From Flaccisagitta enflata (lineage: Eukaryota; Chaetognatha; Sagittoidea; Aphragmophora), in contig OZ231126.1 of assembly GCA_965153355.1 (NCBI GenBank), forward strand, positions 37,262,001 through 37,326,000: a stretch of 64,000 nucleotides of DNA. Direction: 5' to 3'. The position numbers were made by a program, and so were the translations under genes. Below, piece after piece: positions 1 to 23,060 of the stretch (position 1 is the first letter of the stretch; each line of letters opens with the position of its first letter). The notes below the pieces were generated by a model. It was not told the DNA's origin. It saw only the letters and a list, made by a program, of their open reading frames with translations, and did no database searches.

Positions 1-790
1 AACCTTTTATCTGCTTCAGCAATACTCCAGCTCCCGCTAGTGCCTCTCCCGCTGCCCCTGCTTAGCTTATTCCCTTACTAATGGTGCTGCTCCCACTAAT
101 TCCTCTCCCGCTGCTCCTGCTCCCGTAGCTCCCGTTTGAATAGCTCCCGCTCCCGCAACTCCTGCTCCATCAACTCCCGATCCCGCAACTCCCGCCTCCG
201 CTCCCTCCCCTCAGGCACCTGCAACTCCCGCAGTCACAACTTCCGCTTCCGTAACTCCCGCTCCCGCTCCTCCTGCTCCTCTCGCTCCAGTACCTCCCGC
301 TCCTCCCGCTCCCGCTCCTCCCACATCTGCTCCTCCCTCTCCCGCTCCTCCCGCTCCCGCAACTCCTGCTCCTGCTGCTCCCGCACCCGCAACTCCCGCT
401 CCTGCTCCTCTAGCTCCTTTACCTTCTGCTCCTCCCGCTCCCGCTCCCGCTCCTCCCGCTCCTGCAACTCCCGCTCCTGCAACTCCCACTCCTGCTCCTC
501 CCTCTCCCGCTCCCGCTCCTCCCGCTCCTGCAACTACCACTCCTCCCTCTCCCGCTCCTCCAACTCCCGCTCCTCCTGCTCCTCTTGCTCTGGTACTTCC
601 CGCTCATCCCGCTCCCGCTCCTCCCGCTCCAGAAACTCCTGCTCCGGTATCTCCCACTCCCGCTCCTCCCGCTCCCGCTCCTCCCGCTCCAGAAACTCCT
701 GCTCCGGTATCTCCCAATCCCGCTCTTCCCAATCCCGCAACTCCCACTACCCCCGCTTTAGCCAACCCCAACTCCCGCTTCCGCAACTAC
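1..790. repeat. CTCCCGC-rich minisatellite
   Basis: Degenerate tandem array of 6-15 bp pyrimidine-rich units of the type CTCCCGCAACTCCCG and CTCCTCCCGCTCC. It starts at or before the window edge. It is open in several frames on both strands because the units lack stops, which yields Ser/Arg or Ala/Gly/Glu strings; I do not regard these as proteins. Its reverse complement recurs at 5286-5640. Confidence 0.85.
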
Positions 791-1037
791 CATCTGATCG
801 TGGGCTTTTTCGCACAATTTAGACGATTGCCTTTTGGAATTTACACCAACTCTCAAACAACTACGTATTTCAGGGCAGAGGAGAGGCACAGTTGATAATC
901 ATATCCACAATTTTTATCAGACGCAAAAAAAAACAACAAAATAAATCGATTATTATTTGTCAATTTCCAAATTCATATGAAAGTTGAAACAACATTGCCC
1001 TTATAAAAGGAGGCCAGAATTCTCCAATTACAAAAAG

Positions 1038-1138
<101 letters not shown>

Positions 1139-1351
1139 TACACATACACGTGCGCATTACGCCGATTGCATCCCGGGACTTTGCTGAATTGCTCTTATGC
1201 GCCCCCTACATAATATGACACTTGCAATTTCGTTTCAAATGAGCCAATGCGCAGCTCTCAAGCTTGATGGGAATATGTCAAAAACTCAAGGACTGACTTC
1301 AACTTATTTCCTGACAAGCATATAAAGTACATGTGTGGAGCTTGGCCATTA

Positions 1352-1586
1352 TAACAAGTGATGCGGGTTCACAATATTGTTGCGGATGTGTGGGCAGGGG
1401 CACCCAACCCCCATCCACATCCAACGCCCCTTCCAACCCCCCTTCCAACACACACACATGCACAAAAAGCTTCTACAACACTCGTTTTCCCACTTTTCAA
1501 CTCAATCACCTCTACAGATTGACGGACCGACAAACCAACTGACGGACGGACAAAGCCTCTTATAGAGTTGCGTGTCCGCAACTAAA
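1352..1586 (-). repeat. Hairpin-ended element, family A
   Basis: Read on the minus strand it opens with the hairpin AGTTGCGGACACGCAACT, continues with GTCCGTC repeats, and ends in a GTTGGATGCCCCTGCCCACAC-type segment and CACTTGTT. The 3' end is of the subtype also seen at 3695-3782 and 53500-53589. Confidence 0.75.
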
Positions 1587-1747
1587 GAGAAAACAAAAAA
1601 ATCAAACTATCAATTGTCAACCACCTCATCGAAAGACATGTTGTAAATCGTTTGCGTCAGTGTTACGCATTTCACATGTTTGATTTTCATGCATTCAAGA
1701 AAACATGGCACGGTTTATTTTACAGCGTTTTTCAGCGTCATGGGAAA

Positions 1748-2127
1748 AAACAAGGCCAACACCTATAAGTCGCGTGCGACACTTTCTGACTTAGAATAAA
1801 TTAGAATGCCTGTAAGAATGACTTAAAATGACTTTGAATGACCTAACATGACTTAAAATGACCAACAAGGACTTAAAATGATGGAATGACCTAATGACCA
1901 AAAATGACTTAAAGTGACTTAGAGTGACTTAAAATGACTTAAAATGACTTAGAATGACCTAGAATGACTTAAAATGCCTTAAAATTATTTAGAATGACTA
2001 AAAGTAACTTAAAGAAATAAAAGTGATAAAAAAAGTAAAGTGTGACCGACCGACCAACCGACCGACCGACCGACCGACCGACCGACGGACAAAGCGGGTT
2101 GTAGAGTCGCGTGCACGCGACTAAAAA
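1748..2127 (-). repeat. Hairpin-ended element, family B, with 10-bp array
   Basis: Reading the minus strand: hairpin AGTCGCGTGCACGCGACT, then GTCGGTCGGTC repeats, then an array of degenerate AAGTCATTTT units (seen on plus as AAAATGACTT), then GGTGTTGGCCTTGTT. Other copies lie at 8393-8607, 18151-18512, 35162-35412 and 35838-35943. Confidence 0.8.
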
Positions 2128-2447
2128 TCTGAAACCAGATTTGGATTCCCCAGGCAATATTTTATACGGTAATCCTGACGCCTTCGATTTACCATGCGGT
2201 TTGGAGACACGAACAATGATTTTCCGACTACAACTCCTTATTTTTTGTTTTACATCAAATTTCACGGAAAAAAAAAACATGATGCTGGTCATTCTGATCA
2301 AATATCTAGCAGATTATGACTAAATATTTGTATATGAGATGAATTTCAAGCAGCGACTATGCTGTTTGTCGCGGTTTGCAAATTCTGACACTTTTTTTTT
2401 GCACCTAAATCTCCTTGATTTCCCGCTCGCTTCTTGCCTATCTTTAG

Positions 2448-2521
2448 TTACCGACTCGCATCTCTATAAGAGGCTTTGTCCGTCTGTCTATCCTTGGGTC
2501 CGTCTGTTCATTGGTCCATAG
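2448..2521 (+). repeat. Family A fragment
   Basis: Only the 5' part is present: an imperfect hairpin (ACCGACTCGCATCTC), TATAAGAGGCTTTGTCCGTC, then a short GTCC-rich tract. Confidence 0.55.
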
Positions 2522-2633
2522 AGGTGATCAAGTCAAATTACCGGCCTGAATATAATTGAGTCCCCCCCCCTCTGGTAAGTTTGGAGATGGGGAAGGAAAT
2601 CAAAGGGGAATAGCAGCCCAAAGGCAGTAAGTG

Positions 2634-3421
2634 GTCAGCGGTACCCGTGCCCTGCTTGAGTAGGAAGTGATGAAGGTTGAGAGGGAGCAGGGCAGCGGCC
2701 CCAAAGGGGACAAAGTCCTGTAGAACACAGGGGGAATCTGTCTGTCCGTCCGTCCATCCGTTCGTCCGTCCGTCCGTCCTGTTTGCCTTCCTTCTGTCCA
2801 GGATGCCCTGTTATTCAAATTTTCATTGAATATCAAGGAGAACTGACAAAAGGCAGAATATGGACAATGGTACCCTTGCCATTTTTGTATAGTTTGTAGA
2901 TTAAGTTGAGGCAGGAGCAGGCTAGGATCTGGGTCTCTGAGGCCAGAATCTGGGTCTCAGAGGCAAGGATTTCAGTTTCTGAGGTCTGGATTTGGTCCTC
3001 TGAGGCTAGGATTTAGGTCTTTTAGGCCAGCACCTAGGTCTTGGAGGTCAGAATCTGGGTCCCAAAGGTCAGGATCTGGGTCTCTAAGGCTTGGATGTGG
3101 GTTTTTGGAGCCAGAATCTAAGTTTAAGGGGCCAAGATGATAGAACTCAGGCCAGAATTCAGGTTTTCTAGCCAGATAAGGCCCATTTTACCTGGTCTTA
3201 GGCCATTCTGCCTGGATTTGGCTAATTTTGGGCAGATTTGGACCATTTTGCTCGGATATGGGCCATACAGTTTGGATTTGGGCCCCAAAGGAGACGAAGC
3301 CGAGGGTGGGGTGGGGGGGGGGGGGGGACGGACGGACGTACGGACGGACGGACGGACGGACGGACAGATTCCCCCTGTGTTCTACAGGACTTCGTCCCCT
3401 TCGGGGCCGCTGCCCAAAAAA
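2634..3421. repeat. Foldback element, family D
   Basis: Ends are inverted copies. Near 2690 it reads GCAGCGGCCCCAAAGGGGAC, then GTCCTGTAGAACACAGGGGG and a GTCC-repeat tract. Near 3340-3421 the reverse complement appears (GACGGAC repeats, CCCCCTGTGTTCTACAGGAC, GGGGCCGCTGCCC). The interior is a degenerate minisatellite of GAGGTCTGGATTTGGG-type units. Confidence 0.75.
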
Positions 3422-3694
3422 GAGAAAAAAAGAAAATTGGGGAAAAATATAACTTGTGGCAGTACCAAATCATAAATACTGATTATTAAAACACAATTTA
3501 GCAACATTCAAACCTTAACTACACTGTTTTACTGCCTTAGGGGGAAGAAAATTATAGATTTTCAAACATGATGCGATGCTTCACGGGGAAGAAAATCAAA
3601 GGGGGGGGAATCATAAGTGACTCAATCTTATACACCCCTGAGTCAAAAAGTAAAAAAATGAGCATTCTGGATACATTTTGAGCATGTTTGTTTA

Positions 3695-3782
3695 TGGAGC
3701 TGGGTTTGGAGTGTGGATGAGGGTTGGATGCCCCTGCCCACCCATCCGCAACAATATTGGGAACCCGTGTCACTTGTTACAT
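3695..3782 (+). repeat. Family A 3' end fragment
   Basis: GGTTGGATGCCCCTGCCCAC, then CATCCGCAACAATATTGGG and a GTCACTTGTT end, matching the 3' part of the copy at 53384-53589. Confidence 0.55.
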
Positions 3783-3841
3783 AGCGATTGCGAAACTCAA
3801 ATGGACCATGTCTTCACTCAGAGTAATGCCATTTCTAAAAC

Positions 3842-4037
3842 AAACAAGGTCGGATACATCGCTACTCCAGTCGTGTGCGGGTGGGTAGGGGCCACACTTG
3901 AGGCCACGAGGCCATTTGGGCAGGGGCAGTGAGGTCATATTACAAGATTCATAAAAAGTAAAATGTGAATGACAGACTTACAGACTCTGATCGACCAATG
4001 GACAAAGCGGGGTGTAGATTTGCGTAGCAAGCGACTA
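3842..4037 (-). repeat. Hairpin-ended element, family C
   Basis: Plus-strand order: ACAAGGTCGGATACATCGCT, then GTGTGCGGGTGGGTAGGGGC, TTTGGGCAGGGGCAGTGAGG, a short ACCGAC-like tract, and a terminal GCGTAGCAAGCGACT. Similar copies are at 4049-4250, 29752-29908, 47097-47284 and 48380-48556. Confidence 0.7.
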
Positions 4038-4048
4038 AATAAAAAGGT

Positions 4049-4250
4049 CGGATACACGTCTATGGGCGGTCTACCCCAGTTACATGCAGATGGGCGGGGG
4101 CTATAATAAAGTTCACTAGGCAGGAGCAGTGAGGTAAAAAACTAAAATTCATGAATAAAGTAAAAGTGTTACTGACAGAACAACAAACTGACCAACTGAC
4201 CAACCAATGGAAGGACGGACAAAGTTTTTCTAAAATTCATAGGCAAAATT
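4049..4250 (-). repeat. Hairpin-ended element, family C, degenerate
   Basis: Same order of blocks as the preceding copy (AAGGTCGGATACACG, GGGCGGGGGCTA, GGCAGGAGCAGTGAGG, GGACGGACAAAG), but the terminal hairpin is eroded. It lies 12 bp from its neighbour in the same orientation. Confidence 0.6.
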
Positions 4251-4469
4251 AGCCTTTCAAAAGAGTTTCTTTTTTGTTTTTTGTTTATTTTTGTTTATTT
4301 TTAGTTATATGGCAAGTTACGAGAAATACTAAAATTTCTAGTGGTGAAAGACTGACACCATGAGGGAACTTCAACGCCATGTATCTTCAATTCTCACGAA
4401 ATGACTAAATTTCTTTGTTTTCCTTTCCCTCTCTGCATACCATTACCTCATCTTTCCTTTGATTTTCTT

Positions 4470-4722
4470 TTGTTTGTTTGTTTGTTTGTTTGTTTGTTTG
4501 TTTGTTTGTTTGTTTGTTTGTTTGTTTTGTTTGTTTGTTTGTTTGTTTCTTTTTTCTTTCTTTCTTTCTTTCTTTTTTTCCTTTTTCCTTTTTTCTTTTT
4601 TTTTTCTTTTTTTTCTTTTTTTTCTTTTTTTTTCTTTTTCTTTTTTCTTTTTTTTTCTTTTTTTTTCTTTTTTCTTTTTCTTTTCTTTTTTTTCTTCTTT
4701 CTTTTTCTTTTTTCTTTTCTTT

Positions 4723-4812
<90 letters not shown>

Positions 4813-4845
4813 TCGTTCTTTCTTTCTTTCTTTCTGTTTTCCATT
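4470..4845. repeat. (TTTG)n, T-rich and (TTTC)n microsatellite tract
   Basis: About 80 bp of TTTG repeats, then T-rich TTTTC runs, then pure TTTC. Long frames across it encode only F/C/L/V or K/E/R strings and are not genes. C- and T-rich sequence continues to about 5065. Confidence 0.95.
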
Positions 4846-5065
4846 TCTTCTTCCTAGTTTTTTCCCCGTTTCCCTTCTTTGTCTTCCTTTCTCTCTTTTT
4901 TTCTTTCCATTGTTTTCCTTTTTTCATCATTTCCATCTTTCGTCCTTCACCTTATCCTTTTCTCTCTCTTCCTATTTTCCTTGTTCTCTCTGTTTGTTTC
5001 TTTGTTTTTTTTTTCTCTTTTTTTTTTTGTGTCGTTTCTCATTTTCTTCTTTTTTTTCTTTCTCT

Positions 5066-5272
5066 TTTTAGTTGCGGACATGCAACTCTATAAGAGGCTT
5101 TGTCCATCCGTCCGTCTGTCCATCCGTCCGTTGGTCCGTTGGTCCGTCGGTCCGTCAGCACCAGTCGAAAAGTGGGAAAACCAGCGTTCTAGAACATTTT
5201 TAGTTGCAAACAGTTGCATTTCCGCCCCTGCCCACCCGTCCGCAAATGATGGTCGTGTATCCGGCCTTCTTT
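5066..5272 (+). repeat. Hairpin-ended element, family A
   Basis: TTTTTAGTTGCGGACATGCA hairpin, TATAAGAGGCTTTGTCC, GTCC repeats, a second GTTGC segment, CCCCTGCCCACCCGTCCGCA, and a 3' end CGTGTATCCGGCC. Confidence 0.8.
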
Positions 5273-5285
5273 GATTTTACAAAAG

Positions 5286-5640
5286 TTTGGGAAGCGGGAA
5301 ATGCGGGAGCGGGAGTTGCGGAAGCGGGAGTTGCGGGTGCGAGAGAAGCGGGAGCGGGAGTTGCGGAAGCGGGAGGAGCGGGAGTTGCGGGAGCGGGAGG
5401 AGCGGGAGTTGCGGGAGCGGGAGGAGCGGGAGTTGCGGGAGCGGGAGGAGAGGGAGCGGGAGGAGCGGGAATTGCAGGAGCAGGAGGAGCGGGAGTTGCG
5501 GGAGCGGGAGTTGCGGGAGCGGGAGGACCGGGAGTTGCGGGAGCGGGAGGACCGGGAGTTACGGGAGCGGGAGGGGCGGGAGGAGCGGGATTGGCGGAAA
5601 AGCCGGATGGGCGGAATAGCGGGAGGGCAGGAGTAGCAGC
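5286..5640. repeat. GGGAGCGGGAG minisatellite
   Basis: Tandem units of GGGAGTTGCGGGAGCGG and GGAGGAGC type. This is the reverse-complement counterpart of the array at 1-790. G-rich degenerate sequence continues to about 5790. Confidence 0.85.
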
Positions 5641-5799
5641 AGTGGGGGAGAGCAGGATTGGCGGAAGAGTTGGAGAGTGGGAGAGGTTGAAGATTGGGAG
5701 TAGCAGGAAAGAGGAAGTTGCAGAAGAAGCGGGAATTACAGAAGAGGAGTCTGGGGAGTGGCAAGAGAGAAGTTGGAGGAAATAAGTGGAGACGAATGG

Positions 5800-6540
5800 A
5801 CTAAGTGCCGGGAAGAAAGGAGTCGGAAGCCAGAAGTGGCTGGAGAGATAGCCGGGAGTGAAAGTCTAGCGGGAGTAGCATATTGCCGCATTGATTACAC
5901 CTAAAAATTTGGGTAGGCCACAAACTGACCAAGGGTGAAATGTAAGCTGTTGGTAAAACAAAAAAGCTATTTCTTAGAGATGGTTTATATCTACACAAAT
6001 CATCTTCACAATCCATCTTGATATCTTACAGCCAAAGAGAGCGCTTCCGCGGCTTCGCCAGACATTTATTTGCATCGCCAAGTCGACTAGCTACTCAGTA
6101 GCAGCTTTGGTAACAATTAATGTTTACTCAGCCCATTGGGCCTGCCCAAGGATCCAAGCTTGTCCACGCAGTACCTCATATCTCAGCGAACGAGTGGATT
6201 TTAACGCTCAAAAATTTCACAAGGTTTTAGTTCTGTTGGAACTTGATTTATCTCTTCCACGTAAAGTTTCATTTCCTGACTAATGCAATTTATATTTATT
6301 CTGATCAACCTAAACAGTTTCATATCCCAAGAATCTCTCATTCATTTTCTTCGCAATCCTTATCTCTTGAACTTTGAGGGGATGATTTCAGAAAGAACAT
6401 ACAATGTAACTTAAAAGACGTAGCGCCAAAATCCTGCAATATGCAAATTAGATAATGAACGTTGGGTTATTTCAAACACAGCAGTAATGCTGTCTAATTT
6501 TCATAGCGTAAAAGGAGGAAAAAAGGCACTGTTGCAGATA
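5800..6540. other. Unique sequence, no gene seen
   Basis: No exon with convincing splice signals and no clear repeat. It may be the 3' part or a last intron of the minus-strand gene whose final identified exon ends at 6655. Confidence 0.4.
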
Positions 6541-6654
6541 TATGGCCTTTATTGTTCCATTCATATGCGTCCAGAAGTTTAGTGGCGCGCTACCCGACTC
6601 TTTATCACACTTTGTCTTTCTGTCCCTCGATCAGTCGGTCACATTTGGCCTCAC

Positions 6655-16708
<10,054 letters not shown>

Positions 16709-16956
16709 CTGCCAAAAAGTGTATATAGTTCACGTTCTCATGTTTTTGTTTGTCGGTGGGATTTACTATACTACGAGGTCAGCTTGTTATTCTGAGACTT
16801 ACTCATCACATCGGAGACTTTTTCTATCTGGATATCTTATACAGTGGTCAAGAAGATAGTTTCGGCTCATTTCATCTTAGACAAACGGACGAAATAAGAT
16901 TGACGATCAGGCAGGAAGCCAGGTAAAGTTCAAGCTCGTGCAAATATCGAAACACA

Positions 16957-17066
<110 letters not shown>

Positions 17067-17129
17067 GACGCGCTTCTGTGATGTCTCCATGAAACTGTTA
17101 TGGGATGGAGAGGAGATGGTACGGAAGAG

Positions 17130-19383
17130 TACCAGTAATGGCGGCTATCGCCGTGAGGAAAAAAATCGTAGGCATTGGTCACTCTCCACCAAGGTTTTGT
17201 TTTCAGTCATTGTAACTCTTTTTATTCATTAGATAAATCATATAAATCAATAGCAATTGTATGTATTGATTGCACTGAAAATCAGAGAAAAACAGGACAT
17301 AGCCAAATGAGCAAGATGAGCAAAAATACTCAAAATCACTCACACAGATGACCAATTACGCTCACTGACATTCTACCTTATATTTGCTTGCTTAAACATA
17401 TATCAAAGCCTTTATTAAGTTAAAAAGAGACTGAGCTAAATAAGCTAAATCAGCTAGAATACTTAAAAACACCCCCACACATAAGCAGCTAACACCTATC
17501 ACATAATTAAACGAACTGGCAAAATGATCAAAATTGACCGAAATAATGCATTCAGTGGGCTGAAATCTGACTCAGAGGGAGCTAAAATATAGTATTTTCG
17601 CAAATCAGGGCAAAATTGTGCATCTGGGAAAGTGCGTGGCTCCGGGAAAGGGTTTTGCAAAAAATCCAGTGAAAGATTTTGTCTGATTTTGACAAAGAAA
17701 CTTTTGATGATGAGACAACATAAACCTCCTTAAAATTTGCCATAAATAAGGCAAGAAAAGATCAATTTTCGGGTTTTTGTATCACTAACAGACAAAAATG
17801 AGTCAACAGTACCAAGAAACAGTCATTGGCAGCTGCAAAAAATATTGAAACCCCTTGTAAAAAAAAATGGTTTTGACGACAGATTTAAAGCTAAACAAAA
17901 CCTGAAATTTGTATGATATCATTTGATGAGGCTTTTTACAGCTATTGGATGACATGATTTGAAGTTTTTTTGTAGAGCCCTCATAAGAATAACATATCTT
18001 GAAATTATCATCAACCTAGATTCTTGTTTTGGACTTGAAAAACACAATTATGGACAAGATCTGATCCCAGTTCGCCTGATTTTGTGAGAGGTGTTATGCT
18101 CATAAACATGTTTTCCTACATTTGCATGCTCAAACAAACAAAGATACACTTTTTAGTCGCGTGCACGCGACTCTACCTGCTTTGTCGGTCCGTCGGTCCG
18201 TCGGTCCGTCCTTCACACTTTACTTTTTTATTATACTTTAAGTTATACCTAGCCTTTCTAAGTCATTCTAAGTCTTTCTAAGTTATTCTAAGTCATTCTA
18301 AGTCATTCTAAGTCATTTTAAGTTATTCTAAGTCATCCTAAGTTAGTTTAAGTCACTTAAGTCAAATAGGTCAAAGTAGTCATTTCAGTCATTTTATGTC
18401 TTATCAAATCATTTAAAGTCGTCTTGGGTCATTTTAAGTCATCTTGAGTCAATAAAAGTCATCTTAAGTTACTTAGGTCCCGCACGCGACTTAAAGGTGT
18501 TGGCCTTGTTTATAGATCCTACTTAAAATCATAAAAAATTGACAAAAGTTTAATCAGAATTTTTTAAAAATAAATGTTTAAAAAATCATTACTCAAAAAT
18601 ATTTGTCATCGGGAAAAAAGTTGAAATCAGTCTTCAACTTTTTGACATATTCGAGAGAAACAGGGTTTTCATTTTCTTATGAGAAAGTTGTGGGTCTCAT
18701 CCGGCTGATTGAGGCCTCCGATGAAATTTTAAGGGTAAGTGAATTTGATAATTCTCTTTCATTTGGCGCCAAGCAGAAGGCTCTACAACAAATACTTTTT
18801 AAAGATTTATTTATAAAAAAAATTCAAATTGAATTTTTTTTTTTTTCGATTTTTTTCTATTTTGGGAAGGATCAATAAAGGAGTGTATTTTTGTTTGTCT
18901 GAGCATCAAATACAGGAAAACATATTCATGAGCATGGCTGCTCATTTATGAGGGTGTTTTTGAGCATTTCAGCTCATTTAGCTCATTTAGCTCAGTCTTT
19001 TTCTTTTTTTTTAAATGTAATAGATAAATAGATATTTTGATAGATGTTTAAGCAAGCAAATGTAAGAAAGCATGTCAGTGAGCAGAGCTGCTCAACTGTG
19101 GGGATGTTTTTAAGTATTCTAGCTCATTTAGCTTATTTAAATTAATCTTTTTTTCAGTGAAAGCATTTCAGTGAACATAGCTGAATATCTGCTTGAATGA
19201 TTTTGAGTATTTTAGCTCGTTTGGCTCAGTTTTATTTTTCTTTGATTTTCAGTGCAATCAATACATACAATTGCTCTTTATTTGATCTAACAAAAAAAAA
19301 TGCAGGGACTGAGGATAAAAGCTTGGTGAAAAGTCACCAATGCTTACGACTTTTTTCCTCACGGCGACAGTCGCCATTACTGG
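17130..19383. repeat. Long inverted repeat, arms about 0.35-0.4 kb, spacer about 1.5 kb
   Basis: Left arm about 17130-17480, right arm about 18960-19383. Matching blocks in opposite orientation: CCAGTAATGGCGGCTATCGCC / GGCGACAGTCGCCATTACTGG, the ATTGCACTGAAAATCA block, and several GAGCTAAATNAGCTAAAT / AGCTCATTTAGCTCATTT blocks. A family B copy sits between the arms. No coding potential was seen. Confidence 0.65.
18151..18512 (+). repeat. Hairpin-ended element, family B, with AAGTCATTCT array
   Basis: TTTTTAGTCGCGTGCACGCG, GGTCCGTCGGTCCGTC, CACACTTTAC, about 20 degenerate AAGTCATTCT units, then CGCACGCGACTTAAAGGTG and TTGGCCTTGTT. Confidence 0.9.
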
Positions 19384-19569
19384 TAGAGCATTCTGCTTAG
19401 CGCAAAATGAAAGAGAATTATCAAATCTAGTTACCCTATCAGTTTCATTGGAGGCCCCAATTGGTCGATCGAGATGCCCAACTTTAAAAAAAAAAAACAA
19501 AACAAAAACAATGTTTCTCTGGAATTTATCGAAAAGTCGAGGACTGACTTCGACTTTTTCCCCCGATTA

Positions 19570-21410
19570 GAGTGACAACTGAAGCTAAACTGTATGTGTA
19601 GAAACGAGAAAATATTAATAAAATGAAATCTAAACGGTGGATAAAGAGAAAGGAGGATATTAAAGGAAAACAGCCACCGCCCCCCCCCAAAAAAAGAGAT
19701 AGACACTAGACAGATAATAGGAAAAAGAAGATAAAGAAAAGAATAAGAAAAGAAAAATGTGTTGACGGATGGAAAGATGACCAAAAAATTAACTCATGGC
19801 CTGGATTGTACCGCTTTTAATATTAGTTTTGTGAAAATGTAGGCCGAAGAGGGAGAGATGGCGCTGAGAACCAAAGTGACCGTAGATAAGGTGAGAGAAC
19901 GACCCATTGAAGTTACAATTCGTAAATGAAGAAAAAAAGATTTTGATGGTGGAGCACAGGGATATGGTAATTTTACGATGTTAGTAACGTATAAAAAAAA
20001 AACTTGAGCTCATCTGTTTCCAATGATTCCGGGATATTCAATTCAATTTCAATTCAATTTAACAGTTTATTTCCCCAAATGCGCGTATAACAACAATATA
20101 GCGATGGATCAGCGGGGGAGGACCATGCATAAGCCCTTCATGTCAAATAGTGGTATACTTTCTATTTTTTAGTTTGGACATCGACGGGCTTGTTCATGTC
20201 GACCCTCGTGATTAAAGTCACAAATGCAGGATAAAGATGAGATAGAAAAAGACAAAACACAAAATGTACAAATTCATGCAAAAATCAGAAAACGATCAAC
20301 AGGCAAACGGCATGACGTACGAATACGTCGATAAAAAGAACAATATCTACAATAACTTAAATCAGGGCATCAATATTAAAACAAAAACATGACGTACGAA
20401 TACGTCTAACAATAAAATTCTGTAACGTAGGAAAAAAGAATAAATAAGCGTCTATTAATTGAAATATTTTTTGTTTCTAAGCATTCCATAAATGATAGAG
20501 AAGGCATTGTGAAATTTCTCTGTTTTCAAGTAGACTGACGCAAAGTTAAACATAATCACCATCCATAATCAAAATCATAATATGAATAGTGACTAATACC
20601 TGGAGTGGTGGAAACTAATATATAATACCGATGTCAAAACAGTGATTCCACAAATAATCATAAATCCAGCTTTCCAACAGGAAATCCCCTGCCCTGTGGG
20701 CACTGGTGTTCTGTTTACTATGCAAATTCATAGGAATCTGATTAAAGCTGCAAATAGGGTTGACGAGACATTTGTTCATTTTTACGTATAAATTACTAAT
20801 TTGTTTTCTTTATGACTTACAATTGTAAACACAGTATTAATACGACCATGGCTGCAATAAATACAGCCAAGGAAGGACAGCAGGTCCCCCAAGGGAGATA
20901 ATCAATGATAAGATTTCAAAAGATTAAATTTGATATTGAAATGAAATGTAATGAAGTACTCCAGTCAGTCACCAAAATTCCCTCTATTTCTTAAGATTGC
21001 CATTACCAAGAATCGAATCAGCAAAATCAATCAAACCATGAGACTGGAGTGCCTGGTATGAATTTTGGGTGGTCTTGTAAATGCAAGTTGTATAAATCGA
21101 GGTGCAATTGAAGACAAAATTTGATCAGTCGACACGTTTTTTAGCAAAGTAACCGTGAAATATAAGGATAAAGGACAGAAAAAAGGGAGTTTTTAAGCAA
21201 AATCTCTTTTTACAATCCGACATGTCTTGGGTAAAATTACCAATAAAGGCGGCTAATCGCCGGCCGGAAAAAAGTCGTAAGTGGGAATCTCTTTTTTTCA
21301 GTGCATGTTCTTCTGTGTGTGCATGTCATGATGTCTTGTCAATTGCTTGTCTGTTTTTGTTATTCAATCACTGTCTCTCTTTGTTTTTCCATCTTCCTTT
21401 GTCTTTGTGA
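19570..21410. other. Gene-free AT-rich sequence
   Basis: No supported exon. Minor items: a TTCAATTTCAATTCAATTTA stretch near 20040, which could be the end of an old retroelement, and two copies of the palindromic GACGTACGAATACGTC near 20315 and 20392. Confidence 0.4.
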
Positions 21411-21417
21411 TGTGTGC

Positions 21418-21814
<397 letters not shown>

Positions 21815-21849
21815 GAATAGAATGCTAAAGCTAGCGTCATAAAAGTTGG

Positions 21850-23050
21850 AGTCAATTTGCGTAACATCTTGACCATTCTCTGTTGTTACATTATTTGAAA
21901 AGTTTGGGATCTATGAAAAATATCGATCTTTGCGAAAATGCAAAAAATAAAAAAAGATTCAAAAATTCATAGCGCCAAAACTAATGATCGTAGAGACTTC
22001 TGGTTGGCGCCATTTGAAAGAGAAAAATTAGCTCTTTCTCAGCTGTGAATATAAAAAAATGTGTCATCCCAGTCAGGAAATGGCCCAACTTTCTCAAGTT
22101 CCCCAAATCGAAAATCGAAAACCCGATTTCTCCCCTACGTTTCAAAAAGTCGAATTACGTAATTCGACTTTTTTCCAATAACTTTGCATAGAGATTCAAA
22201 AATTGTCATTTTCAAAAACATGGCGTTTTTTAAAGACTCATAAGATGAGGGCCATGTGTTTAGAACTACAAAATTTTGAATTCAGAAGCAGAATTATAAT
22301 TTTACTCAACAACTTTTTGAACTTTTCCTCTCATTCTTAAGAGAAATTCTTTTGCTTTATTGAATAACTTTGGTCTTTGTGAATATGCAATAGAAACTTT
22401 TTATATTGTGATCAACTTTTTAAATTCTTAAAAAAATCAGTAGTAATAATTTTTTTATTGCATAACTTATTACCTACTAGGATAACTATATATATCAGTT
22501 TAATGTGAATGAAAATAGAATTTTGTCATCGTTTGCACCCCAACATAAAACATTTCTTATTAAGTCAATCTCATAAAATTTGGTACTTTGTCAAAGAGAT
22601 CCTTTCAAAATAAGATACATGTATATAAAAAATAAAAAGAATTTTTTTTTCAATCATCATAAACGCAATTTTATCGATTTTGTGTTGATTGAGAAAGGGG
22701 ATTTTGAACAAGGCAGCTGCCAGTGTGCGGCCCGATACAGGGCAAAGTTAGTCTTTCATTCCATGCATGTTAGTCTTTGAGCTGCTTTGTCTAATCAGTC
22801 AGTTGTTCATTTGATCAGTCAGTCAATCCGACCATATAACGTCGATAATTATTTCATTTTTTATCCTTTTTTTTTAGCAAGCTCTTGTTTTTACAAATCA
22901 AAGGTTAGGTCATAGATAGTACTTTGCCCTAAATTGCTCGTATTAAGGAAAAGAATAAAGTAAAAACGTTTTTTGATTTTTGCCCAAGAATATATGACGC
23001 TAGCATGGGTTGATACTGATTTAGACGAAGACAGTACATTTTTTACCAAT
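21850..23050. other. Gene-free AT-rich sequence
   Basis: No supported exon or named repeat. It contains short inverted motifs such as GTCGAATTACGTAATTCGAC near 22150. Confidence 0.4.
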
Positions 23051-23060
23051 TCGCATCATA

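Noticed and set aside
136-822. Open frame of Ser/Arg-rich protein
   Set aside because: It lies wholly in a tandem CTCCCG array with several equally open frames on both strands.
4401-5093. Long Phe/Leu-rich frame resembling a membrane protein
   Set aside because: It is a translation of TTTG/TTTC microsatellite and T-rich sequence.
20030-20170. Possible retroelement 3' end (TTCAATTTCAATTCAATTT)
   Set aside because: Only low-complexity similarity; no coding remnant or second copy seen.
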